Shown here: positions 25,437 through 34,384 of the stretch, in pieces
Layout: the number at the start of each line of letters is the position of its first letter
Numbering within the stretch: position 1 is the first letter of the stretch
Origin: JAVVHH01 sp965276815
Lineage (GTDB): Bacteria > Pseudomonadota > Alphaproteobacteria > Acetobacterales > Acetobacteraceae
Assembly (NCBI GenBank): GCA_965276815.1
Contig: CBDIBE010000012.1
Span: forward strand, 372,001-436,000
Length of the DNA stretch: 64,000 nt
Reading direction: 5' to 3'
Position numbers and translations under genes: made by a program
Notes under the pieces: model-generated
Told to the model about the DNA's origin: nothing
Databases searched by the model: none
The model's input: the letters and a program-made list of their open reading frames with translations, nothing else

Positions 25437-25608
25437 TCAGTGCCGCAGAGTTCCGGGCGGAGTGCGGCCGAGCAGCGCCGCCAGCAGCAGCTGGGTGAAG
25501 CCGCCCAAGTACTAGGCCGCCCAGCGCCATCCAGCGCGCCGCACCGGGGGGTAATCTCGTTTCGGACGCGCCGGCCGGCACCGGACGCCGGCGCCGTTGC
25601 CGGCTCAT
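25437..25608 (-). pseudogene. Possible frameshifted small membrane protein
   Basis: The minus-strand frame from 25608 reads ARWMALGGLVLG and the neighbouring frame then continues LGGFTQLLLAALLGRTPPG to a TGA at 25437-25439. Together they would make a proline/arginine-rich N-terminus and two short hydrophobic stretches. A one-base indel near 25500 would join them. It could be chance GC-rich sequence. Confidence 0.25.
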
Positions 25609-25638
25609 GGCGCGGTCCGGTTGGCGTGATGCAGTGCG

Positions 25639-26916
25639 TCAGCCCTCGCCAAGCAGCCACGTCAAATCGATCGAGCCGGCCATTGCCAAGTAGCCCGCCC
25701 GGTTCGGATGGAGCCCGTCTCCGGGGCCGCCGATCGTGCTGTCCGGCACGAAGGCCGCGCGCAAGCCGCCCGTCGCCGGATCCGCAGTCGCGGCGTCGAA
25801 GTCGGCAACCATGTCGAACAGGCCGCTGCCGCGGATGAAATCGTTCAGCGCTCGCCGCTTGGCGTCCTGCTCCGGGCCGCCGTGCGCGGCGGTCGAGCTG
25901 CCCAGCGCCGAGCAGACCGTCGCCCCGATCACCCGGATGCCGGGCAGGGTGTCCCGCATTTGCCGGACGCCGCGCCGCAAGCCGGCGATCGCTTCGGCCG
26001 CCGAAGCCTGCCCGTTCTCGCTGAAGTCGTTGATCCCTTCGAGCCAGATCACGTGGGTCACCCCCGATAGGCTCAGCACATCCCGCTGTAGCCGTTCCAG
26101 GGTCGGCGGGCCGCCGGGATACGGTGTTGCGACCCCATATCCCTCGGGTCCGAGGATCCGGTTGCCGCCGATCCCCGCGTTCACCAGCGCCACGTCCCGC
26201 ATGCCGGCCGCAAGCAGACGCTGCAGCAGGATGTCCGGCCAGCGGTCGTCGCCGTTCAGCGTGCTTCCCGTCCCATCCGTGATCGAATCGCCCAGCGCCA
26301 CGATCACTCGCATGCCCGGCGGCACCGCCATGTCCACCGCGTCCAGGAAGAACCAGGACGTCGTCGTGAAGGGGAATGACAGCACTTGCGCATCGGAGCC
26401 GCCCATCTTCGTGCCCGGCTCCGTGACGTAGGACGTTGTCAACCCCTTCGCGTGCCACGTCATCGCCCCGCTTTCGCCCCGGATGTGGAAGCTCACCGCC
26501 AGGCGCCGTCCCGCCGCGGCGGCCGCGAACGGAACCGCCACCGGGTCGCTCCACACCGACTCGCCCGGGGGCACCGTCACCTGCGCGGCAGCCCCGAACA
26601 TAACCGTCCCGCTGCTTGCTGGTTGGATCACGGCGCCGGTCGCCTGCAGCGCCACGGACACGTCGGCGAAGGTCACTGGCCGGGTCCCAAACGCGTTGCA
26701 GAAGCGCAGCCGCGCGCGTTCCCCCCAGAAGCTCGGCCGCAGCATCATCCGGAAGGTTTGCTCGCGCGCCTGCTGGCCTGGGAAAGCCAGCGCCAGATCC
26801 GGCTGGGCCGCCGGGTTGCCCACCGGATACGGGCCCTGCGCCGACCCAGTCCACACCGTCGCCCAACGCTCACTCAACCGGGGCTCACTCAAGGAGCTGC
26901 GCTCCCGGCCACGCAT
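25639..26916 (-). CDS. SGNH/GDSL hydrolase family protein
   Basis: A 425-residue esterase-like protein. Block I with the catalytic serine is IVALGDSITDGTGS, block II glycine NAGIGGNRIL, block III VIWLEGINDF (the usual Asn is present), and block V D-x-x-H is DGLHPNRAGYLAM. An N-terminal beta-rich domain of about 190 residues precedes the catalytic fold, as in secreted SGNH lipases/xylan esterases. No signal peptide is seen. The start at ATG 26916 overlaps the LysR gene; TTG 26892 is an alternative. Substrate unknown. Confidence 0.87.
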   Translation of the reverse strand: MRGRERSSLSEPRLSERWATVWTGSAQGPYPVGNPAAQPDLALAFPGQQAREQTFRMMLRPSFWGERARLRFCNAFGTRPVTFADVSVALQATGAVIQPASSGTVMFGAAAQVTVPPGESVWSDPVAVPFAAAAAGRRLAVSFHIRGESGAMTWHAKGLTTSYVTEPGTKMGGSDAQVLSFPFTTTSWFFLDAVDMAVPPGMRVIVALGDSITDGTGSTLNGDDRWPDILLQRLLAAGMRDVALVNAGIGGNRILGPEGYGVATPYPGGPPTLERLQRDVLSLSGVTHVIWLEGINDFSENGQASAAEAIAGLRRGVRQMRDTLPGIRVIGATVCSALGSSTAAHGGPEQDAKRRALNDFIRGSGLFDMVADFDAATADPATGGLRAAFVPDSTIGGPGDGLHPNRAGYLAMAGSIDLTWLLGEG

Positions 26917-27826
26917 GCGAGCGCACCAGATCGCGCACCGTCCCGCGCACCAGCTCCGCCGTGCCGGCCACCGCCACGCTTCGCCGTTCCTGCGGCACTT
27001 CCATCATCGCCAACCCCCAGAACGCCCGCGGCCGGAACGGCCAGGCCGAGATCTCGCCGGCGCGCAAGTCGGCCAAGAAGGCGCCCTGGGTCAGCAGGCT
27101 GCACCCGAGGCCTTCGCGGACCAACGCCCGGATGATCAGATGGTCGTCCGCCTCCATCCGCACGTCCACCCGCACCCCGCGCCGCGACAGCCAGCCGTCC
27201 AGCAGCCGCCGCGACGCGTTCGGCCGCCCCGGCAGGATCAGCGGCACATCGGCCAGGTCCGCCGTGCGCACGTGGCCGCGCGCCGGCGCCCAGGTGCCTT
27301 GCTTGCTCACCAGAAAGACCTCCTCGCGCGCCAGCGGCGTCACCACGAAGCCCGGTTGCGGCACCGGGTCGTGCAGGCAAGCGAGATCGACCCGGCCGCG
27401 CACCAGCCATTCCTGGATGTAGTCGCTGAACCCGGCGGCGATGCGCAGGAACACGCGGGGATACCGGGCGGCAAAACGCCGTGTCAGCTCCGGCGCCAGA
27501 AAGTGCCCGGCGGCGGGCGGCATCGCCAGCGTCACGGTGCCGGAGGGCCCGCTCTCGCCGCCGCGGATGGCGTCCCGCGCCTGCTCGAACTGCCGCAGGA
27601 TCGCCTGGGCGCGCTCCAGCAGCGTGCGCCCCGCATCGGTCAGCGTCACCCCATGGCTGTGCCGCAGGAACAGCTTGCGCCCGAGATCGTTCTCCAACGC
27701 GCGGATCTGCCGGCTGACGGCCGGCTGCGAGATCCGCAGGAACTCGGCGCCGCGGCTATAGCTGCCGAACTCGGCCACGGCCTGGAAGTAACGAAGCGCG
27801 CGCGTGTCCACGCCGCATGATCGCAC
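26885..27826 (-). CDS. LysR family transcriptional regulator
   Basis: A 313-residue LysR protein. The helix-turn-helix spans about residues 14-70 (FQAVAEFGSYSRGAEFLRIS then QPAVSRQIRALENDLGRKLF), followed by the coiled linker and a periplasmic-binding-like effector domain. GTG 27811 is an alternative start that would give the more usual VDTRALRYF opening. It diverges from the monooxygenase operon starting at 27919 with 92 bases between, the classical arrangement for LysR control of the adjacent operon. Effector unknown. Confidence 0.92.
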   Translation of the reverse strand: MRSCGVDTRALRYFQAVAEFGSYSRGAEFLRISQPAVSRQIRALENDLGRKLFLRHSHGVTLTDAGRTLLERAQAILRQFEQARDAIRGGESGPSGTVTLAMPPAAGHFLAPELTRRFAARYPRVFLRIAAGFSDYIQEWLVRGRVDLACLHDPVPQPGFVVTPLAREEVFLVSKQGTWAPARGHVRTADLADVPLILPGRPNASRRLLDGWLSRRGVRVDVRMEADDHLIIRALVREGLGCSLLTQGAFLADLRAGEISAWPFRPRAFWGLAMMEVPQERRSVAVAGTAELVRGTVRDLVRSHAWPGAQLLE

Positions 27827-27918
27827 ATCCGGCTTATATCGCCCATGCCCCTTATGCCTTGGACGCAGCGGGCTCCCCTCCCCTACGCTTGCACGACACG
27901 ACCACAGGAAGCGCGCCC

Positions 27919-29004
27919 GTGAAGTTCGGAGTGATGACGCAGATCCAGATGCCGCGCCCTTGGGCCGCGGATGCGGAGCTGCACGCCTACCACAACGCGA
28001 TCGCCCAGGCCGAAGCCGCCGAAGCCGCCGGCTTTCATCATTTCTGGATCACCGAGCAGCACTTCTTCACCGAGATCGGCCACAGCGCCTGCCCCGACAT
28101 GCTGCTCGCCGCCATCAGCCAGCGCACGCGCCGCATCCGGCTGGGCTTCTCCGTCGTGCTGATGACGGTCAACAACCCGTTTGCCATCGCCGAGCGCGTC
28201 GCCACGCTCGACCTGCTCAGCCAGGGCCGCGTGGAGTTCGGCATGGGCCGCGGCTCGACGCCATACATGGTGGACGCCTTCGGCGTGACCCGCGCCGAGG
28301 AGCGCGAGCGCGCCCGCGAGGCGACCGAAGCCGCCATGCAGATGTTCCGCGAGGAGCGCTTCAGCGGCTATAAGGGCCAGTATTTCGATCTGCCCGCCCG
28401 CGACGTCCTCCCCCGCCCGCTGCAGCGTCCGCACCCGCCGCTCTGGGCCGCCGCGTCAAACCTCGACAGCTACGCGCGCGCCGCGCGCCAGGGTCTCGGC
28501 GTCATCGGCGTCACTCGCAACAGCATCGCCGAGACCCGCGAGGCGATCCGCACCTACCGCCAGACAATCCGTTCCGCCGACCCATCGGGCTTCGTCGGCG
28601 CCTACGCCAACGAGCAGGTCGGCGGATTTGCCATCGCTTGCTGCCACGAGGACGACCGCACCGGCCGCGACCTCGCCTGCGCCGCCGCGCGCTGGTACAA
28701 CGGCGACAACAGCGCCGAGCTCAACCCCGTCCGCTTCGCCACCGCCGGCGGTGTGGACGCGGTTGTCAGCAAGTTCCGCAACCGGTCCAACGACCAGCTG
28801 ATCGAGGACGGCATGGCGATCGGCGGCAATCCGGACACCATAACCCGCATCGTGGAGAAGTGGCGCGATGCGGGCCTGGACCAGATGATCTTTCTGCTCC
28901 AGGCTGGCCCCACCACGCACGAACAGGTCCTGCATTCCATCGACTTGCTCGGCCGTCACGTCATCCCCCGCTTCGAGACGCCAAGCGCCGTGGCGGCCGA
29001 GTAA
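27919..29004 (+). CDS. LLM class flavin-dependent oxidoreductase
   Basis: A 361-residue luciferase-like monooxygenase or reductase of bacterial TIM-barrel type. It shows FHHFWITEQHFFTEIGHS near residue 36, the RIRLGFSVVLMTVNNP strand, and RVEFGMGRGSTPYMVDAFG for flavin-phosphate contact. GTG 27919 with AGGAAGC upstream is chosen over the ATG at 27817, which lies in the regulatory gap. It heads an operon with an ABC importer and an M24 hydrolase under the divergent LysR gene. Likely oxidises the imported compound. Confidence 0.88.
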   Translation: MKFGVMTQIQMPRPWAADAELHAYHNAIAQAEAAEAAGFHHFWITEQHFFTEIGHSACPDMLLAAISQRTRRIRLGFSVVLMTVNNPFAIAERVATLDLLSQGRVEFGMGRGSTPYMVDAFGVTRAEERERAREATEAAMQMFREERFSGYKGQYFDLPARDVLPRPLQRPHPPLWAAASNLDSYARAARQGLGVIGVTRNSIAETREAIRTYRQTIRSADPSGFVGAYANEQVGGFAIACCHEDDRTGRDLACAAARWYNGDNSAELNPVRFATAGGVDAVVSKFRNRSNDQLIEDGMAIGGNPDTITRIVEKWRDAGLDQMIFLLQAGPTTHEQVLHSIDLLGRHVIPRFETPSAVAAE

Positions 29005-29014
29005 AGGAGACCAG

Positions 29015-29986
29015 ATGCAGCTTTTCGCCCGGATCCTCTCCGCCTTCGCCCTGCTCGCCGCCCTGACGACCGCCCGCGCCGACCCGGTGCGCCTCGACCT
29101 TGCCGCCTCCAACACCTGGTGGGGCCAAGTTCCGCTGATGGTCGCCATCGACAAGGGCTATTTCCGCGAGCAGGGCATCGAAACCGAGCTGAAGAACATA
29201 CCGGCGTCGGCCGACCGCATCGCCGCGCTGACCGCCGGCTCCGTCGCGTTCAGCAATCTCGGCCGCATCGCCGCCATCGTCGAGATGGCCCGCGGCAATC
29301 GCAGCTTCTATTTCTTTGCCAATATCGACGATTCGCCCGGCAACGAAGGTTGCTGGGCCCGTCCCGGCTTCGCCGACTTCAAGGCGCTGCGCGGCAAGAA
29401 GATCGCCGCCAACACCTCGGCGCAGATCACCATGAACGGCTTGCTGGAAAACGCCGGGATGACCGAGCGCGACGTCCAGTTCGTCAACTTGCCCGGGTCC
29501 GAAATGGCGGCCGCCCTCGCCAAGGGCGACGTGGATGCCGCGTGCGTGTGGGAGCCGCTGCTCAGCGCGGTGCGCGCCGGCACCCCGGGCGGCAAGCTCC
29601 TTGGCCTCGACAGCGACACGCCGAACTTCAAGCGCTTCGGCACGATGGCCTCTCCGGACATCATGATCATTTCCCGCAAGCTCGTGGACGAGCAGCCGGA
29701 TACCGCCCGCAAGCTGGTGGTCGCGATCTTCAAAGGGGTGGACTTCACCAACGCGCACCCGCAGGAAGCCGCCGAGACCGTCGCGCACTATTTCGGCAAA
29801 TCGCCGGACGAAGTCCTCGCGTCCATGAAGCAGTTCAAGTATTTCGGCGCCGAGAATTGGCAGGACCACATGAAACTGCACGCCGGCCAGATGCAGTATT
29901 TGGCCCAGTGGCTCTACGACAACGGCAAGATCCCAACCCTGCCCGACACCGCAAAATGGGAGAACACCAGCTTCGTCCCACGCTGA
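29015..29986 (+). CDS. ABC transporter substrate-binding protein, NitT/TauT type
   Basis: A 323-residue periplasmic protein with a clean Sec signal (ARILSAFALLAALTTARA). The mature part has NTWWGQVPLMVAIDKGYFRE, typical of the nitrate/sulfonate/taurine class, and the hinge region GDVDAACVWEPLLSAV. It lies 10 bases after the monooxygenase gene and is followed by its permease and ATPase, so this set is a complete importer. Ligand unknown. Confidence 0.9.
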   Translation: MQLFARILSAFALLAALTTARADPVRLDLAASNTWWGQVPLMVAIDKGYFREQGIETELKNIPASADRIAALTAGSVAFSNLGRIAAIVEMARGNRSFYFFANIDDSPGNEGCWARPGFADFKALRGKKIAANTSAQITMNGLLENAGMTERDVQFVNLPGSEMAAALAKGDVDAACVWEPLLSAVRAGTPGGKLLGLDSDTPNFKRFGTMASPDIMIISRKLVDEQPDTARKLVVAIFKGVDFTNAHPQEAAETVAHYFGKSPDEVLASMKQFKYFGAENWQDHMKLHAGQMQYLAQWLYDNGKIPTLPDTAKWENTSFVPR

Positions 29987-30008
29987 CCCCGCCCTCGCCC
30001 CCGCCGAC

Positions 30009-30836
30009 GTGAGCGCCGCCGCCGCGAGCACCGCCGCCCTGGCTGCGCAGCCGACGATGCGTGCCCGCCTGCGCCTGAGGCACACACTTCTCATCATCAA
30101 CCTGCTTTCGGTTACCGCCGTCCTCGCCCTCTGGTACCTGGTCACCAGCCTCGGGTGGGTCGCGCCAATCTTCCTCCCCTCGCCCGGCGACGTGCTGCAC
30201 GCCGGCCGCATCGTCCTCATGCGCGGCGAGCTCGCCGCCGACATCGTTATCTCCGCCGAGCGCGTGTTCGCCGGCTTCGCCCTCGCCGCAATCATCTCCG
30301 TCCCGCTCGGCGTCGTCATGGCCGTCTGGCGCCCCGCCAAGGCGATCATGGACCCGTTCGTGTCCCTGCTCCGCCCGCTCCCCTCGATTACTTGGATCCC
30401 GCTCTCCATCCTCTGGCTCGGGATCGGCGAGCTGCAGAAGGTGGCGATCGTCTTCATGGGCTCCTGGATCTACATCCTGCTCTATACGTATGAGAGCACC
30501 CGCCGGGTCGACCCGATCCTGATCCGCGCCGCCCGCAACCTCGGCGCCTCCGATCTCGCCATCATGCGCGAAGTCCTGCTTCCGGGGGCGCTTCCCGGCA
30601 TCCTCGCTGGGCTCAAGGTGACGCTTGCCATCTCCTGGTCGTGCGTGCTCACCGCCGAGATGATCGCCGCGCAGAACGGTCTCGGCGCGCTGATCTGGCA
30701 GGCCAAGGACTGGGGCAACCTTCCCCTCGTCCTCGTGGGCATGCTGTGCATCTCGCTGACCGTCCTGGTTGCCGACTGGCTGGCGCTACGCTTGGAGGCG
30801 CTGCTGCTGCCCTGGGAGCGTGGCCGCGGTGACTGA
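30009..30836 (+). CDS. ABC transporter permease (SsuC/TauC type)
   Basis: A 275-residue membrane protein starting at GTG 30009, with about six helices after an alanine-rich N-terminus (IINLLSVTAVLALWYLVTS is the first). The EAA loop reads RAARNLGASDLAIMREVLLP followed by G-LPGI. It belongs to the monooxygenase/M24 operon and overlaps the ATPase gene by 8 bases. Confidence 0.9.
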   Translation: MSAAAASTAALAAQPTMRARLRLRHTLLIINLLSVTAVLALWYLVTSLGWVAPIFLPSPGDVLHAGRIVLMRGELAADIVISAERVFAGFALAAIISVPLGVVMAVWRPAKAIMDPFVSLLRPLPSITWIPLSILWLGIGELQKVAIVFMGSWIYILLYTYESTRRVDPILIRAARNLGASDLAIMREVLLPGALPGILAGLKVTLAISWSCVLTAEMIAAQNGLGALIWQAKDWGNLPLVLVGMLCISLTVLVADWLALRLEALLLPWERGRGD

Positions 30837-31620
30837 CGTCGTCCTGTCGGCGCGCCACGTCACCAAGACATTCGACCTTGGCAGCGGCAAGACGCTGACC
30901 GCCGTCCGCGACCTCTCGCTCGACATCGAGGAGGGCGAGTTCGTCTGCCTGCTCGGGTCCTCCGGCTGCGGCAAGTCCACCATGCTCACCCTGTTCGCAG
31001 GCTTTACCCAGCCCACCGCCGGCCAGGTCACCCTGCGCGGCGCCCCGATCAAGGGGATCGAACCCCGCTGCGGCATGGTGTTCCAGTCGTACGCGCTGTT
31101 TCCGTGGAAGACGGTCCGCGGCAACGTCGAGTTTGGCCTGAAGATGCAAGGGGTCTCCCGTCCGGCCCGGCGCGAGGCCGCCCAGCGCTGGATCGACCTC
31201 GTCAAGCTCACTGGCTTCGAGGACCGTTATCCCGCCGAGCTTTCCGGCGGCATGCAGCAGCGCGTCACCCTCGCCCGCATCCTGGCCGCCGGCCCCGAGG
31301 TCCTGCTCATGGACGAGCCGTTCGCCGCGCTGGACGCCATGACGCGGCAGGTGATGCAGGGGGAGCTGCTGCGGATTCACGCCGCCAGCCGCAAGACCAC
31401 CCTGTTCATCACCCACTCGATCGACGAGGCGCTCATCCTCTCCGACCGTATCGTCGTGATGTCGCCGCGACCCGGCCGCATCACATCAATCGTTCGCAAT
31501 ACGCTGCCCACGCCGCGCCACGTCTCGATCCAACTCTCCCCAGAATACACGGCGCTGAAAGCGCAAGTCTGGCGCCTCGTCGAAGCCGGCCTGCCCGAAT
31601 CTCAAACCGCGGAAGCCTGA
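30829..31620 (+). CDS. ABC transporter ATP-binding protein (SsuB/TauB type)
   Basis: A 263-residue ATPase. Walker A GSSGCGKST, Q-loop MVFQSYALFPWKT, signature LSGGMQQR, Walker B LLMDEPF and switch THSIDEA are intact. GTG 30829 is selected because GGGAG sits about ten bases ahead; GTG 30820 is the alternative. It overlaps the permease end and is two bases from the M24 gene, so all are one transcription unit. Confidence 0.92.
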   Translation: MTDVVLSARHVTKTFDLGSGKTLTAVRDLSLDIEEGEFVCLLGSSGCGKSTMLTLFAGFTQPTAGQVTLRGAPIKGIEPRCGMVFQSYALFPWKTVRGNVEFGLKMQGVSRPARREAAQRWIDLVKLTGFEDRYPAELSGGMQQRVTLARILAAGPEVLLMDEPFAALDAMTRQVMQGELLRIHAASRKTTLFITHSIDEALILSDRIVVMSPRPGRITSIVRNTLPTPRHVSIQLSPEYTALKAQVWRLVEAGLPESQTAEA

Positions 31621-31622
31621 CC

Positions 31623-32780
31623 ATGTCCAAGCACGACTTCCCTCAAGAGGAGTTCGCCTCCCGGCTGACCCGGCTGCGCGAAGCCATCGCCGCCGCCGGG
31701 CTCGACTGGCTGCTCGTCCTGCATCCGGTCTCCATAAGGTGGCTGATCGGCCAGGACACCAAGAGCTACACCGTCTTCCAGTGCCTCCCCGTCTCGGCCA
31801 AGCCCGGCAAGCTCATCGTCTTCACCCGCGGCACCGAGGAGATCGAGTTTGCCCGCGACACGATGGCCGACGGGTTGCGCCTCTATAATGGCCGCGAACC
31901 GGAAGACCCGATGCCGGCCTTCGCCCGCTTCCTCGACGAGCTCGGCATCCCCGGCACGAAAGTCGGCATGGAAGTGCCTGGCGGCTACCTGCAGCCCGGG
32001 CACTACAACCGCGTCAAATCGATGCTGGGCGACTCTCTTGTCCAGGACCCCTGCGGAATCCTGATGGCGCTGCGCGCCGTCAAATCCCCGGCGGAACTCG
32101 TCTACATCCGCGAAGCCGCCAAAATTGGCGCACTCGCGCTGCAGAAGATGATTGAGACCGTCGCGGAGGGCGTCTCGGAGCTCGAGCTGGCCGCCGTCGC
32201 CTATCACACGCTGCTGAGCAACGGCAGCGGCTTGCCCGCCAGCACCATGAACTTGATGACTGGTGAGCGCAGCGCCTACGCCCTGGGCGGCCCCACGGAA
32301 CGCTGCATGCGCCGCGGCGACACTGGCCTCGTCGAGATGGGCGCGGCGCGCCGGCGCTATACGGCGACCTTGGGCCGGCAATGGAGCCTCGGCCAGCCCT
32401 CCTCGCGCCTGACCGATCTGTTCGAAATCGTCCGCCGCGCGTCCGCCGCCTGCATGGCCGAGATGCGCGACGGCGCCCCCGCCATCCTCCCGCACGAAGC
32501 GGCCACACGGGTGATCGCCGATGCCGGTCTCGACCAATATCGCGCCCACACCACCGGGTATGGCATGGCCCCTGGCTTTCCCCTGTCCTGGGGCGAGAGT
32601 CCCAACATGTTCGGCGGCACCACTGACACGCTGCGCGCCGGCATGGTCGTCTCGGTCGAACCCGCCCTGTTTCTTGCGGAGGAGAAGCTCGGCGTCCGCC
32701 TGATCGACAACGTCCTGGTCACGAACGAGGGTGTCGAACTTCTGACCCGGACCCCGCAAGACCTCATCATCGTTCCCTGA
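31623..32780 (+). CDS. M24 (creatinase/Xaa-Pro peptidase fold) protein lacking metal ligands
   Basis: A 385-residue pita-bread-fold protein with a creatinase-type N-terminal domain (residues 1-150) and an M24 catalytic domain. Four of the five usual metal ligands appear replaced: E238 and T249 stand where the two aspartates belong, Y313 where the histidine belongs (TGYGM) and I361-D362 in place of the final Glu. Only E346 (SVEPAL) is kept. Creatinase itself is metal-free, so hydrolysis of a C-N bond in a creatine-, ectoine- or similar small molecule is more likely than peptidase action. Last gene of the LysR-linked operon. Confidence 0.82.
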   Translation: MSKHDFPQEEFASRLTRLREAIAAAGLDWLLVLHPVSIRWLIGQDTKSYTVFQCLPVSAKPGKLIVFTRGTEEIEFARDTMADGLRLYNGREPEDPMPAFARFLDELGIPGTKVGMEVPGGYLQPGHYNRVKSMLGDSLVQDPCGILMALRAVKSPAELVYIREAAKIGALALQKMIETVAEGVSELELAAVAYHTLLSNGSGLPASTMNLMTGERSAYALGGPTERCMRRGDTGLVEMGAARRRYTATLGRQWSLGQPSSRLTDLFEIVRRASAACMAEMRDGAPAILPHEAATRVIADAGLDQYRAHTTGYGMAPGFPLSWGESPNMFGGTTDTLRAGMVVSVEPALFLAEEKLGVRLIDNVLVTNEGVELLTRTPQDLIIVP

Positions 32781-33999
32781 TCGGCGATGCGCCGACTTCC
32801 CGCAGATTGCGGCGCTCGTCGAGCGTGTCGCGCAATCGGTGGTAGGCGATGCCCGTTGTCACAACGGAACGGGCGAAGCGGACCATCCACCACGGCCTGA
32901 GCCGGGTCACGGGGAAGGTCGTCTGTTCGGCTGGCGTCCGGATTATGTGGGCGGCCAGGTCCTGGCCCATGAGGGTCGCGGCGGCGATGCCGCGGCCGCT
33001 GTAGCCAAGGCCGGTCCAGACGCCCGGCGCGAGCTCGTGCAGGTGCGGGAACTCGTCCCGGCTGAGCGCGATCCAGCCGGTCCAGCGGTGGGTCCACTCG
33101 AGGTGGCCGAGTTGCGGGAATACGGTTGCGAGGCGGCGGTCGAGCTTGCCCACGTCCGGGGCGCCCTCGATGTCGAAGGGCGGCCCGAGCGTCGAGCTGT
33201 GGATGCAGCCGTCCTGATTGAGACGGATGCCGGAGTGGGTGCGGCGCGTGTCGGTCAGCGGCTGACCGCCGGGCAGAACGCTTGCGCTGAGATTATCGCC
33301 GAGCGGGGCGGACACCAGGGCATAGCCGCGAACGGGGATGATGCTCTCGCGTAAGCCGGGCCACAGGCGGGAAGACGTGTAGGCATTGGCGGCGATGATG
33401 ACCTGGTCCGCCGTGACGGTGCCGGAGGGGGTGCGGACGCGCCATTGCCGGCCGGCGGGTTCGAGCCCTTGCGCCGGCGTTTGCGTGAAGATCTGCACCC
33501 CGCGCCCCGTGGCGGCTTGGGCGAGGCCGCGGACGTAGCCGACCGGATTGATCGTGCCGCCGCGGTAGTCGATCGAGCAGGCACGGTAGTGCCGGGTGCC
33601 GGCGAGCGCCTCGGTCTCGGCCGCGCCGTAGAAGCGGATGTCAGCGCCACGGTCCTGCCAGAAGCGCGTGCGGGACTCCAGCGTGGCCTGGCCGGCGGCG
33701 GAGTGGGCGGCGAAGAGCAGGCCGTTTCGGCGAGGCTGGCAATCCATGCCGTAGCGCGCGATTAGGGAAAAGACCGCTTCGGGCCCGTTGCCGGCCCGCG
33801 TAATCATGCGTTCGGCGACCTCCGGCGGGAAAGTCGTTTGGATCGCGGAGTGACTCGGCTTGAGATAGGGGACGACCTGGCCGAAGTTGCGGCTTGAGGC
33901 TCCCTGCCCGATTTCACGGGCCTCGAGCACAATCACTTGCACTCCCTGTTCGGCGAGGTGCAGCGCGGCGGCGAGGCCGGTGAAGCCGCTGCCGATCAC
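32767..33999 (-). CDS. FAD-dependent oxidoreductase, DAO family (5' end damaged)
   Basis: A D-amino-acid-oxidase-type flavoprotein of at least 410 residues, with the dinucleotide motif VIGSGFTGLAAALHLAEQG at the very start and typical GQVVPYLKPS and WTGLGYSGRGIAAA regions. GTG 33999 cuts into the first beta strand. In-frame homologous sequence continues upstream (PDPIPAYYAGQ and GPRTAEVAVIGSG) with no ATG, GTG or TTG before a stop at 34180-34182; the only candidate is CTG 34113, giving 449 residues. The 5' end may have been altered by recombination next to the parE fragment. Its 3' end overlaps the M24 gene tail by 14 bases. Confidence 0.78.
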   Translation of the reverse strand: MIGSGFTGLAAALHLAEQGVQVIVLEAREIGQGASSRNFGQVVPYLKPSHSAIQTTFPPEVAERMITRAGNGPEAVFSLIARYGMDCQPRRNGLLFAAHSAAGQATLESRTRFWQDRGADIRFYGAAETEALAGTRHYRACSIDYRGGTINPVGYVRGLAQAATGRGVQIFTQTPAQGLEPAGRQWRVRTPSGTVTADQVIIAANAYTSSRLWPGLRESIIPVRGYALVSAPLGDNLSASVLPGGQPLTDTRRTHSGIRLNQDGCIHSSTLGPPFDIEGAPDVGKLDRRLATVFPQLGHLEWTHRWTGWIALSRDEFPHLHELAPGVWTGLGYSGRGIAAATLMGQDLAAHIIRTPAEQTTFPVTRLRPWWMVRFARSVVTTGIAYHRLRDTLDERRNLREVGASPIRER

Positions 34000-34179
34000 C
34001 GCGACTTCGGCCGTGCGCGGGCCTTCGAGCTTGGTGGTCGCAAGTGGTGCGCTGGTTTGTCCCGCGTAGTAGGCGGGGATGGGATCCGGGTCGTCTGGTG
34101 GACGATATGTCAGGACTTGGGGCCTTTCTGCGAGGTTGCTGCGGTCGACGCGGCGCAGAACTGTCCCGACGGCGAGGTC

Positions 34180-34340
34180 CTAGGGACGGGTCGGGCGTCG
34201 CTTGGCGTGGCGAACCGGTTCGATGCGGACCGTGTCGCCGATAACCCTGTAGCGGATCATGTAGTCGAAGCCGGCGACAAGCTCCCGACGCGTCGTCCCC
34301 GGCACGGGTCAGAAATCGGTCGAGGCTGTTTGCGGCTTCG
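34180..34340 (-). pseudogene. RelE/ParE family toxin remnant
   Basis: The minus strand encodes RELVAGFDYMIRYRVIGDTV then RIEPVRHAKRRP ending at TAG 34180-34182, the C-terminal half of a ParE-type toxin. Upstream in another frame is ANSLDRFLT, matching the helix that precedes it in intact toxins, so a deletion and frameshift lie between. No antitoxin gene is visible. This is a non-functional fragment between two catabolic modules. Confidence 0.6.
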
Positions 34341-34384
34341 AACGATGCCTCTGCCTCTCAGCGTCCGTTCTGCTGGTCGGCGCA

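Noticed and set aside
28961..30457. 498-codon minus-strand ORF
   Set aside because: Antisense of the binding-protein and permease genes at 29015-30836.
33455..33480. GGTTCGAGCCC resembling a tRNA T-arm
   Set aside because: Lies inside the DAO coding sequence with no acceptor or anticodon arms around it.
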